Source of the DNA: Cunninghamia lanceolata
Taxonomy: Eukaryota > Streptophyta > Pinopsida > Cupressales > Cupressaceae
Length of the DNA stretch: 64,000 nt
NCBI GenBank assembly: GCA_027924645.1
Contig: BSBN01001687.1
Coordinates: 3,472,001-3,536,000 of the forward strand
Reading direction: 5' to 3'
Shown: positions 35,760 through 47,583 of the stretch, in pieces
Position numbering within the stretch: position 1 is the stretch's first letter
Layout of the letters: each line of letters starts with the position of its first letter
The notes under the pieces: generated by a model
What the model saw: only the letters and a program-made list of their open reading frames with translations
Told to the model about the DNA's origin: nothing
Databases searched by the model: none
Program-made: the position numbers and the translations under genes

Positions 35760-38339
35760 ATCTGATGCAAAAGGTTATTATCTAATCTCCAGCACCGCCA
35801 AGTGTCCAGGCTTTGACCCAAGTTAGCCATTGCATCCACTGCTTTATTGCCTTCATGATAAACATGACCGATAACCATCTAATTGAAACCGGACAGTAAG
35901 CCGATGATATCTTCAATTAAACTCTTCATTTTCCAACCACTGTTTGACCTTCACAGGGCTGCGTCAATCACTAATTTAGAATCTCCTTCCACTTGCAGGT
36001 TGTCAATTCCCAGGGAGTGGGCAATCTTAAGCCCTTTTAGAAGCACCATACCTTCAACAACATTATTAGATTGTTGACCGATGCCCCCAGCATAAGCAGC
36101 AATGAAGACGCCATGATAGTCTCTAAAGATTGCTTCCCCACTAGCTAGGCCAGCATTCTTTTTTTCCACCCCATCAAAGTTAAGTTTGATCTAGCAGTTG
36201 GGGGGCGGTTTCCAGTGAGTGTTAAGTCTGACCATCTTTTTTGAGATATCAACCTTGCTCATATCCACCTTCAGGCACCAGTTCTTGGCAATCAAAATTT
36301 CAACTAGAGAAGGGGGATACTCAGCAACTTGTAGAGTACAGGAAGAACTATTCTCAGTGACTGCTTTGCAAAAAGAGAAGAAAACCTCATTAGCAGGACG
36401 AGCAATTTCTCTAAAAATGTGATTATTTCTTTCTTTCCACACACTCCACCCAAGGTGAGGGGGAATCTGACTCCAGAGTTCCCTTATCCTAGGGTGAGTG
36501 AAGGGGGAGATCCAACTTTGGGCAAAATCCTCCAGGTTTTTCTGTAAAACCCACTCCATGTTAAGCTTCTGAAGAGTTTTCTCTGAAATTTGTTTAGAGA
36601 ACTCACAATGAAGGAGCAGGTGTTGTATGGTCTCTTGATCTTTACAACATAACACACATCTGTTAACCTGTTGGAAACCCCTCTTATTAAGGTTATCAAT
36701 GGAAAGAACCTTGTTGTGTGCCACGACCCACCAGAAAAAGTTAACTTTAGGTAATAATTTGCTATTCCAGACTTTCTTCTAGAACTGATTCGGTTGACCA
36801 CTGTTAGTCAGCAGATGGTAAGCCGACTTGACCGTGAACTTTCCTTTTTGGTCTTGACCCCAAAACATCTCATCTTCCCTTTGAAAAACTGGAATTCTAT
36901 ACCTTTCTAACTCATGTTGCAAAATCTGACACTCTAGCTTCTCAGGTTGGTTGTTACAATAGTTCGATAAATTCTTACACCTTCTTTAACTATGGGGATG
37001 GCTAGTTTTATAGTTGCTCACCTTGTTACCAAAAAACCTCACCGCTCTTTCCTTAAAATTGAATCCTTTCAACAAGGGTTCGTCCCGCAGCCAATTATCT
37101 TCCCAGAACCTGATTTTATCTCCTCTTCCGAGTTTCCATTTGATGCCTTGTGAGAGAGAGTTCCTGGTTTTGGTCATTTTGTTCCAAATGATAGATCCTT
37201 TGGGTAGGGAGTCTCTATCAAGAATATCAGAGTTGGATTCATTCTATAGGTATTTGGCTTTCATGATTTGAACCCAGTCCTTCTACTCTTTTAGGAAAGT
37301 CCAACCAATCTTGGTTAGTAAGGCTTTGTTCATTCCCTAAATTTTTCTAATTCCTAGATCCCCATTGCCTTGGGCTGACAGATTCTATCCCATCCCACCA
37401 GTGAGATCCTCTTCTTTTCCTCCACTCCCATCCATAGGAAGGTTCTCTGGATCCTTTCTAATTTTTCTACCATATATCTAGGAATTTTAAACAGAGAAAG
37501 GAAATAGGTGGAGATGCCTTATAAGGAAGCCTTCAGCAATTGATGCTTACCCACTTGGCTTAGGAGAATATTTCTAACTTTCACTTGCAGGTCTATCTTA
37601 GTGTTAAAGAAAAACACTTTACTTTTTTCATAATTGATGCATTGACCAGACACCTCCACATACAAACAACATGGTATTTGTCAACGAACTATTGGACAGT
37701 CGACGGTCTTAGGGAGGACGCTGCTTTGACACCAAAGAGGGATAGACTGTCCGGGTGGGACAAAATATTTCTTCCCAAGACTTCAGCCATCATAATGAAT
37801 AAGGGGACAAGGGTCCCCCTGTCTTAGGCCCCTGCCAGCCTCAAAAAACCCCCGAGGCGTGCCATTAACCAATATCGAATACTTGACAGTGGTGACACAC
37901 TCCATTATCAGTTTGAGCATTCTATCATTGAAACCCAACTTCCTGAGAACTTTGAACAGGAAGTCCCAAGAGACTCTATCGTAAGCTTTTGATATGTCCA
38001 ACTTAAGGGCCATACTTAGTTTATTGCTTTTATCCATTGAGTGAATGATCTCATGAGTTGAGATAGCCGCGTCCAAATTCTATCTCCCAGGGACAAAGCC
38101 TTTTTGGCTATCACAAATAAGGCTATCTAGAAGCGGTTGGATTCTGAGGACCAACGTTTTGGTAATGATTTTATATATAGTGTTGCACAAACTAATGGGG
38201 AGGAAATCAACCATGACTTCCGTGTTGTTTTTCTTGGGAATCAGCGCAATGAATGTGGCATTGATCTACCTGAGGAACTTACCCGTTCTAAAGAAGTCTT
38301 TAACAACATTCATTGCTTGATTTTTGTTAGCACCATAAT
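35760..38339 (-). pseudogene. LINE-2: 5'-truncated ORF2 (RT, zinc-binding, RNase H)
   Basis: On the minus strand from 38339 the frame reads RT fingers/palm (NATFIALIPKKNN, TKTLVLRIQPLL, KLDISKAYDRVSW, GLRQGDP). It then shifts near 37815 and the Phe-Ala-Asp-Asp region is lost. The zf-RVT domain is at 36724-36191 (CVLCCKDQETIQHLLLHC, WSVWKERNNHIF). The RNase H-like domain is at about 36175-35850 and keeps Asp in KLNFDG, Glu in VVEGMVLLKGL and Asp in VEGDSKLVID. This is the plant L1-type layout with a C-terminal RNase H. The endonuclease and ORF1 are absent. In-frame stops and shifts are present. Confidence 0.88.
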
Positions 38340-40678
38340 GTGATGATATTTCTCTTCGTGTCCAATAGTTCAATATATGATTATTTTACTTATTATTACT
38401 TATGTGATATATAAGTAATATTCTTATGATAGTCTTGAATCTTTTCATGCTATGATAAATCTCTTTTGTTGAGAGCACTCCTCCTATTCAAGATGGCACG
38501 ACTCCACTCCCCATGGATCGTGGAGAAAGTGGAGGGAATGCAAGTTAAGGAGGAGTGTGAGCCTTGTTATCCACATGCCCATGATCCTACATGTTTCAAT
38601 TTCAGTGGGAAGTTGGTTTCTTGTTTTGCTATCCTCGTGAATGTGAAAAGGGAGGAATTATTGTAGAGAGCACTATCTTTTGAAAAGATAGAGAACTCTC
38701 AAAAGGGCTAGAAGGGAACAACTGGAATGATATAGAGTCAAGGATTGTTAGAGTTAAGAGGTCCATCTTCCAGAAAACTGCATTCGGAGTCAGGAGACTC
38801 AACGAATACAGGTGAGTTTACGTGGTAATGATAATACCAGTTGTATGTCATTTGGAACTTTTGGATTGGCGCATGTTTAAGGAAGCTAATAAATGATTGC
38901 TATGAAATACAGTTTTAACTTGAAACTATCATGCTTTGAATGTTACTTTGTTATATTGTAACAAGCCTGTGTATTATAGCCAACGTATTATAGACAATTA
39001 TGTCTTTGCATACTATTAAGAATGAGACTGTGGCAAAGCCACCGACGTCTCAATTATTGTCTTTGTGTTGAAAGGCACCTATATACATTAAACCGTGGAC
39101 AGTTTTTATCTACACGGCTTCAATAATAACTATTCATATATAATGTTCATCGTTAATGATAGTATCTCGAAGATGAGAACTATGGTGTTTGAAACCATGT
39201 ATACTGTATTTTAATAGTAGTGAGAACATTTATAATAGTTCTGGCCGACTGTGGCACCAAGACCTTAGAAATTATATGTGAAAAATTAATAGGGTTCAAC
39301 TTGGAAACCCTTATCTTTATGAGCCATTTGAGCTTCGTATCTTATCTTAGAGCCGTGAGCTTTATTGCTCTGCTCGAGGGATATCAAAATGATGGTAATA
39401 TATTATTATTCCACTGAGTGCATGTAGTGCTTCGAGCACAAGGGAAATAAAAACATGAATAACTCTAGATTTCTATGAATGGAAATGAGAGAGGGAGCTT
39501 GATAGCTTGATTGTTATGTAAACGTCTATGAATATCTTATCTATATTAATGGTATTACTTCAGGAATGAAGTAGAAGGTGATAAAAACCTTTTGAGTCTT
39601 TATAGGCTAAGAGTATACTATAATGGGAAATGGTACTCTTCTTTTATTTTATATTATCGATTTGTTTTATACTATCGACTTTAACAGGATATGTTATAAT
39701 CGATATGGAATTGATGAAAATCCTTGGAATGGGATAAACGTCGTAACTAAGCTCATGGAGACAAAGACCAAGATTGGTATTGAGACTAAAAATCAAGAAC
39801 ATTTAAATTACTAAAAAAAGGGGAATAGAGTGACGTGGAATCACGGGTTCCATGTTGTAGATGCAATGAGAAAACTTCTGGAATGCACTCCCAAGATTGG
39901 AATTAGAAAGCCAAGTTAGATGGACTAAATGGGAAGTACAATTAATTTATCCCATGACCAAAATAGGTGAAACTATAATCACTATAGGATGAGATAGCTT
40001 CTAAGTTGAGTTAGAAGTGAGTGAACAATCAACTACGTTCATTGCGAAATGTCTATGTATATTAAATCTTTGGCCAAAGTAATGCATCCATCTCTGCATG
40101 CATTAGTCGGTTCACTATGATCTAGACGACATAACCATCTAGTAGTGTCATACATAGTTAGAGAAGATCTATAGTTGTATGACCATGATGGGATATGAAG
40201 GACACAACACTAGAAACTTGGATGGCAAACCTATTGGTTCTTTATATCTATTCCCTTCATGAAGGGTAGGGCCACTTCCAGGAAGGAAGGTGTGTGGGAG
40301 ATTGCCGATTTGTGGTTGGAGGAAAAGCACTTGGGTGATGCTCTCCTTCCCAGGCAAATGACAAGCCAAGATTTATGAAGACAGATATCAAAACTCCAGT
40401 TGTAGTATATTCAATGTATATGACTAGACAATCAAATTTTATTTAAATTTACATGAGCAAAACATTGTGATTGTAAAGTGAAGGGATTCACTAATATGCT
40501 ATCTTTAATTATGTTATAAATTTTCAATTTGAAGATATTGAAAAAAAAGATATGCTTTTCATGTAATCATTATGCAAATGATTAATGTTTGTTAAACATA
40601 TGTTTATGTTGATCATGATTATTTACTTGATAGTAAATCTGGAATGCAAATCTAGGTAATATGAGGTGACATGTTACA
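38340..40678 (+). repeat. Distal 3' LTR of element D
   Basis: 39232-40678 matches the 5' LTR (19895-21337) and ends gacatgttaca. 38340-39231 has no partner in the window, because that part of the 5' LTR is displaced. No gene is seen. Confidence 0.8.
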
Positions 40679-41647
40679 TCATTAGATAAAGCAATGATTA
40701 GATATGAAATAGGGGCTCCATGGCCATGCCCCCAAGGGTGGTCCAAGTAACAAACCAAAAGGAGATTAAAAGATGGATCAATGATGGCTCTAGAAAAGAG
40801 GACACCATGGTTAATGAGGCTTTGGGATAAGCAATAGATAATGAGGTAAGGAGCGTAAAGATAAACCAACCCCAATGTGTATAAACTTGAATCATAGACA
40901 AGACAAGATCCAAAATAGATGCCATGAGATATTAAGAAATGATCACAAAAGGATAATCAAAGGGGTGTAGGAGCATAGTCATGTCAAGGTGTCAAAAGTG
41001 TGCGAGGAAAGAACATGGTCAAGTAATAAAAAACATAGAAATAAAACTTAATCTCACTATCTAATTCGAGTCAATCCTAATAACAAAATGTATAATAGTG
41101 ATTAAATATGGATCATCATCTCTGACACATGGTATTGGGATATAGCTCAAACACACAAGGCAAATAATAATCACCATGGCAATGAAAAAAAAAGGCAAAA
41201 ATAATCAATCATTTAGATAAAGCGTGACAAATGGTGAAACTTTATTCCAAGGCATTCAAGATCAAGGATTTGGATTAATGGATTTCAAAACATCTTCCTA
41301 GGTTTATGCACTAGGTTGTTCACAAGGATTTTGCTTGGTTCAAAATTCATTGTATACTTTGCTTGTTTTGTAAAATGGAATGTAATGTGATGTGGTGCTT
41401 GTAGGAAGTGGTATGAGAGTGTGGATAGCACAAAGTGATGGATTTCCATGAATTGTTTCAAGTTGTAACCATAGTGTGCTTTGGACTTTGAGGGAGTATG
41501 TAGGAATAGCCAATCATATAAGGATTGAGAGGTGGATACATGAAGGGGATATGCTTAAGAAAATATGTACTGCTTAGGTTGTGGGTATCAATAGCAAAGA
41601 CAAAGAAGGCATCCTAGCTCATGGGCTAATCATAGAATGAATCATAG
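40679..41647. other. Unassigned DNA left of element C
   Basis: I see no gene or known repeat. Its last five bases, catag (41643-41647), are the left target-site copy of element C. Confidence 0.5.
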
Positions 41648-42680
41648 TGTAATGTCCCTTATAGGAACAATACTAATTTTACCCTAAATTATCAATTTCC
41701 AAGCAATTAAAGGTTTAGAGAATACCTTGGCTTGATTTAATTCTTGCAAACAAGTTAGAAAATACTTACAATAATATTTCTCATAGTCAAGTTAACATGA
41801 TTAACAAATTCAAATGGCATTATTAATCCAACGAAACCTAACTATCTAGGAGACTCAACCATAATAGAGTGGAAGAGTGTAACTTCGATGGGGTGTCTTG
41901 GATCCTCTACCCTAGCCCCAAGAGCGGATATACCATCCCCCTTGGCCTCAAGTGGCACATGCCATCCATATGAGGTGGTCTACCTAATGAGGTATTTGTT
42001 TCCCATTATCCCCTCATCTTGTCATTCCCTTAACCTTTCTCTATGATTGGTTCCTTTGAACTTGCATGTCTATGATAGGAGAATGAGATCACAAAAGGTG
42101 CCTTGGAAGCCATCTCTTCTAAGCCCAAGGGAGGTACCCTTTGTACCCTTGTACCCTTTGTACCCCCTTGGCCCCAGTGGGATTATTCAATCCCCCCTAT
42201 AGGGGTAGCATACCTAGAAGAGTGCCCCATCTCCATTATCCCTCTTGCACCACATTTCCCCCACCATAACATTCATACAAAAATCCACATTAATGCATAA
42301 TAAACTAATCAACTTCATAGTTGCAAACAATCATATCAAATGTGTTGTGAATATAATCTATATTTCATAGCAAGTTTCACAATGCTTATGACACTAAGGA
42401 CAACCTTTCAATTATATGCATTTTTCATTATTTATCATAAGAAACATAGGGTTAGATACATCATACCACGATACTCCTTGCCTTTGTATCCATTGGAGAT
42501 CTAAGGATTGTCTTCCTTTAGTGTAGACTTTTATCTACCTTACATCTGCCTATAAATCTACCTTTAATCTGCCATACATCTGCTCAAATCTTAATTATAT
42601 TCCTTGTTACTTCTGATTCCTATTTATTAAATCAGAATATATATATATATATATTGTTATTTTCTTTCATTTGATACCTC

Positions 42681-42683
<3 letters not shown>

Positions 42684-42744
<61 letters not shown>
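42684..42744. repeat. (TA)n microsatellite, about 30 repeats
   Basis: A near-perfect TA run of 61 bp. The right LTR has only a few TA units at the same place (about 46595). A shorter (AT)n lies at 42637-42654. Confidence 0.95.
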
Positions 42745-42746
<2 letters not shown>

Positions 42747-42898
42747 TAGATCTGTATATATCTTCCTCTCTATAATCAGAAATATGTATTTTATTTCAGA
42801 ATATATACATATTCTAAACTCAGAAAAATATATTTTTATTCCTTCTTATGTCTTTATATTCAGGTAATATTCCTTGCTTATTCCCCCCTCACATCTCT

Positions 42899-42961
42899 CA
42901 CATTAATCTAAATTTACATCACATTAATCTAAATTTGTATCACATTAATCTAAGTTTATAT
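42899..42961. repeat. 21-bp tandem repeat x3
   Basis: Units at 42899, 42920 and 42941 start cacattaatctaa. The right LTR has a single unit at about 46759. Confidence 0.92.
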
Positions 42962-43616
42962 CCCTATGTTTCTATGAAGGGAGGCATCCCTTTGAAGGGT
43001 GATGCCCCTTCTAGAATACTAATTATTGTTATATAATATTTGTTGTCTTCAATAATAGATTGTCTTATTTATAAGATAGTGATCCTTAAATTCTAATCAC
43101 TCTCGAGCATAAACATTGTTTACCAAGATTCCTTAGTCTACCCTTTACTTCAGTGTTGCATTTTAAAGGATGTTATCATTCCCTTAATGCATTCGCTACT
43201 TTATCTAAGACCATATAATTTGTTGCTATACATAGATGTCTTTGATTAAATATATAAATGATTCCTTATATCCTTAATAGAATCTATTCACTGCCATATA
43301 AGACCTTTGTCTTATATGAGATTTATTATATATATTTATTATATTTAAATATTTATATTTATATTATTAATATTTATATTTGAGATTTATTTTTATATTT
43401 ATATATATAATAATATATCTTTATTAATTGAAATAAATAAATTGTATTAAAAATATTTATATAATAATATTATTTGTTAAATATTATATTTTAATAATAT
43501 TATATATGTTTATTTAAATATGACTAAACACCACATTTTACGAAAGCAACTTCACCGTCTTTATCATGATGTTTAAATCTTTAATTTAAACAATGCCTTA
43601 ATATCGAGACATCACA

Positions 43617-43653
43617 GTTCGCCCCACCCAAGATTGCTTGTCCTCAAGCAATC
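43617..43653 (-). other. Polypurine tract and adjoining hairpin of element C
   Basis: On the minus strand a G-rich run (CTTGGGTGGGGCGAAC, 43632-43617) abuts the LTR. A hairpin with 9-bp arms, gattgcttg (43632-43640) and caagcaatc (43645-43653), lies just upstream. Confidence 0.8.
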
Positions 43654-43889
43654 ATAATTAGAATACTTTTTAAAACCATTAAATTGATCTCTTCAAGAAT
43701 TATTGTTAGTATTCTTGTCTCAACTCAACTGTAAATGTTAGTCATTCTCCAAAGTATGAGGTAATTTGTTGTTCCATTTTGTTCGTGTATTTGTATTTCC
43801 CAATATCTATTGACAACAAGAATTGGTAACTAGTGATGTTCGTAACTTTAAAACAAGTTTCTCTTATTTAAACTTGTTAATAGACTAGA

Positions 43890-44990
43890 AACACACACAT
43901 AGATATACGTAATACATGATACATAAGACATGAAGTATACCCCTAAATACATGCGAGGCATGAATCATACACATAAGTACACGTGAAACATGAAGTATAC
44001 ACGTATGAAGCATATACGTAGACACACGGAATATGAGAAGTATACACATAAGCATGAATCGTACATGTGATATATGAAGTATACACGTAAAACACAAAGC
44101 ATAAATACACGTAATACATGAAGCATACACAAGCTTATATGCTTAATACATGGAGTATGGAACATACACATAATACAAAAGTATATGAAGCATGAACATA
44201 GTATGTAACACACATGTATACACATGTAATACATGAAACATATAGCATACACTTGATACACAAAGTATACGCACGTAATATGCAATACACGCACGTAACA
44301 CATAAAGCGTAATTCACAAAGTATACGCACATAATACATAAGGCATGAAGCATACATTTAACACACAAAGTATATGCACATAATACACGAATATGAAGTA
44401 TACACATGAATAAAAGTAAGTTGTGAAGTATGCACTTGAACATACATAAGTCATGGAGTATGCATTTGAACACTCATAACTCAAGTAGTATACACTTAAA
44501 CATACAAGTCATGGAGTATACACTCGAATACTCAAAGTCATAAAGTATACAATTGAATACACAGTCATTGAGTATACACTTGAATACATAGTCATGAAGT
44601 ATACACTAGAGTACAAAGTCATAGAGTATACACTCAAATGCAAACACAAAGTCATAGAGTATACACTTGAATACAAATACAAAGTCATAGAGTATACACT
44701 CGAATACAAATACAAAATTATAGAGTATACACTTGAATACATAGCCATAAAGTATACACTTGAATACACTCAAATACACATAAATCAGAAGGTATACCCT
44801 TGAATACACTTGAATACACATAAGTCACAAGGTATGAATACACATAAGTTGCATTAATACATGTAAGTATACCGTTAGACAATTGGAAAGGGGATTCGAT
44901 GCATCCCATACTACACCGCGAGTCCGTCCACCATCCCAAGGTCACCAAGTATACACATGAGTACACGTAATACTAAAGTACACACAGCAA
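43890..44990. repeat. Imperfect tandem array around GTATACAC
   Basis: The motif (a/g)GTATACAC is followed by variable a, t, c-rich filler such as ttgaatacaa. It recurs at about 27-40 bp spacing and is most regular at 44500-44800. Overlapping Met/Tyr/Cys-rich frames on the minus strand and Lys/Tyr-rich frames on the plus strand are products of the repeat. Confidence 0.85.
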
Positions 44991-45054
44991 AGAAAGATCA
45001 TATATAGCAATGTAACAAGTCTCAAGGACTATGTGGGTTCAACCATAAAGAGGG

Positions 45055-45440
45055 GGGAGTGGAACATGATGAGGTGTCCCAAGTTTCCTCTACCCTAGGC
45101 CCAACAATAAGACTTTATCCTCCGTTGGCCTCATGTGGTCCTTAACCATCATCATGACGTGGTGTACCTAGTGAGGGCTTTACGTCATTCCCCTCCATCA
45201 CACCATCCTTTCCTCTTATGATTGAAGATGCTCCTTTTCATTTATTTCAATAATTGATCCAAGTGGGAATAGCCTGGGAGGTTGCAATAGGGTGTCCTAG
45301 ATCCTCAACCCTAGGCCCAATAATAGGACCTTATCCTCTGTTGGCCTCATGTGGTCCTTAACTGATGATTGTTAACCATCATCATGAGGTGGCATACCTA
45401 GTGAGGGCTCATTCGCCATTCCCCCTCCTTGCAGTCCTAC
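45055..45440. repeat. Two diverged copies of a module also found in element C's LTR
   Basis: The segments at about 45070-45200 and 45290-45440 share the order gatcctc/ctaccctaggccca, ttggcctcatgtgg, catcatgaggtgg (or close), acctagtgaggg. The LTRs carry a related module (about 41890-42010 and 45825-45945). No coding is seen. Confidence 0.75.
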
Positions 45441-45570
45441 CTCATATTTTCCTTGACCAATTATTGCTAAATTCAGATCATTATCTATAACGTCAATACA
45501 ATACATAGTCATGTAGTATACACTTAAATGCATGTAAGTCAACTATCATTCATAGGATGACAGGAAAGAT

Positions 45571-45584
45571 GCTCTGATACCACT
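45571..45584 (-). other. Primer-binding site of element C
   Basis: The plus-strand GCTCTGATACCACT is the complement of AGTGGTATCAGAGC and abuts the right LTR start at 45585. Initiator-Met type. Confidence 0.88.
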
Positions 45585-47020
45585 TGTAATGTCCCTTATA
45601 GGAACAATACTAATTTTACCCTAAATTATCAATTTCTAAGCAAATAAAGGTTTAGAGAGTACCTTGGCTTGATTTAATTCCTCCAAACAAGTTAGAAAAT
45701 ACTTACAATAATATTTCTCACAGTCAAGTTAACATGATTAACAAATTCAAACAACATTATTAATCCAACTAAACCTAACTATCTAGGAGACTCAACCATA
45801 ATAGAGTGGAAGAGTGTGACTTCGATGTGGTGTCTTGGATCCTCTACCCTAGGCCCAAGAGCAGATATACCATCCCCCTTGGCCTCATGTGGCGCATGCA
45901 ATCCATATGAGGTGGTCTAACTAATGAGGTATTTGTTTCCCGTTATCCCCCATCTTGTCATTCCCTCACCCTTTCTCTATGATTGGTTCCTTTGAACTTG
46001 CATGTCTATGATAGGATAATGAGATCACAAAAAGTGCCCCAGAAGCCATCTCTTCTAAGCCCAAGGGCAGTACCCTTTGTACCCCCTTGGCCCAATTGGG
46101 ATTATTCAATCCCCCTATAGGGGTGGTGTACCTAGAAGAGTGCCCCATCTCCATTATCCCTCTTGCACCACATCTCCCCCACCATAACATTCATACAAGA
46201 ATCCACATTAATGCATAATAAACTAATCAACTTCATAGTTGCAAACAATAATATCAAATGTGTTGTGAATATAAGCTATATATCATAGCAAGTTTCACAA
46301 TGCTTATGACACTAATGATAACCTTGCAATTATATGCATTTGTCATTATTTATCATATGGTATTTATCATAAGAAACATAGGGTTAGATACATCATACCA
46401 CGATACTCCTTGCCTTTGTATCCCTTGGAGATCTAAGGATTGTCTTCGTTTAGTGTTAACTTTTATCTACCTTACATCTGCCTTTAATCTACCATATGTC
46501 TGCTCAAATCTAAATTATATTCCTTGTTGCTTCTTATTCCTATTTCTTAAATCAGAATATATATATTGTTATTTTCCTTCATTTGATACCTCTATTATAT
46601 ATATCTATGGCATATATGTATATAGCTTCCTCTCTATAATCAGAAATATGTATTTTTTCAGAATATATACAAATTTTAAACTCAGAAAAATATAATTTTA
46701 TTCCTTCTTATGTCTTTATATTCAAGTAATATTCCTTGCTTATTCCCCCCTCACATCTCTCACATTAATCTAAATTTATATCCCTATGTTTCTATGAAGG
46801 GAGGCATCCCCTTGAAGGGTGATGCCCCTTCTATAATACTAATTATTGTTATATAATAATCGTTGTCTTCAATAATAGATTGTCTTATTTATAAGACAAT
46901 GATCCTTAATTATAATCGCTCTTGAGCATAAAGATTGTTTACCAAGATTCCTTAGTCTACCCTTTACTTCAGTGCTACATTTTAAAGGATATTATCGTTC
47001 CCTTAATGCATTCGCTGCTT
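45585..47020 (-). repeat. 5' LTR of element C, part 1
   Basis: It matches the left LTR from its start to tgcattcgctgctt, where LINE-3 begins. Those 14 bases (47007-47020) are the left target-site copy of LINE-3. No gene is seen. Confidence 0.92.
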
Positions 47021-47143
47021 TTTTTATTGAAAGAATGCAGAATTACAAATGAGACAATGCTCAGAAGAGTAGTAGGAAATCTAAGACCAAATACAAATGC
47101 CTCAGAATAAAGCAACCATAATAAATACATCTGGCCCTGTTAC

Positions 47144-47407
47144 ATGGTAAGAGAAAGCAGGCCACCGATCTAATAGACAACACTGTCCTCATAGCAGTAG
47201 GGAAACATCATACACTGAATGCCTCATCAGTGTAGAGCCTCCTCAAAGAAGTGCAGATCCAACAAGAAGAAAGGACTGTTACAAAGTAAGAGACAGAGTA
47301 GGTCACAGCTAATTGCATTGTCCACAGAGCAGTGAAACCTGGAGTTGCCAGTCTTCAAAAAAGAACATAAATCTGCCTCCTCAAGGAAGTGCAGATCCCT
47401 CAGAAAG
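47144..47407 (-). repeat. Diverged tandem duplication in LINE-3 3' UTR
   Basis: Two units of about 130 bp (47144-47276 and 47277-47407) share ctgttaca at their start and cctcctcaa(a/g)gaagtgcag near their end. Confidence 0.7.
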
Positions 47408-47583
47408 AATACCCAGATTATAGGGATACCAATAACATCTTTGAGCATGGAAAACAACACCCCCAGCCATCCAGAATACCCAGCAACCATAGAGAAATGT
47501 TGATCAACACCAAAAGCCTCACATAGTGAAGAACATGTATCAACACAAAGCAGTGAACAATGATAAAAAACAAAAGCCTAGGA

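Larger units (their letters stand above)
41648..43616 (-). repeat. 3' LTR of element C (left copy, 1969 bp)
   Basis: It begins tgtaatgtccc and ends gacatcaca on the plus strand. It aligns with 45585-47020, 59942-60114 and 60539-60724. It differs from the right copy by an expanded TA run and extra 21-bp units. No gene is seen. Confidence 0.92.

Noticed and set aside
44500..44800. CRISPR-like array
   Set aside because: Repeat units are imperfect, spacers are not unique, the sequence is inside a plant LTR element, and no cas genes are present.
43885..44966. Cys/Tyr/Met-rich minus-strand frames and Lys/Tyr-rich plus-strand frames
   Set aside because: Translations of the GTATACAC array, not proteins.
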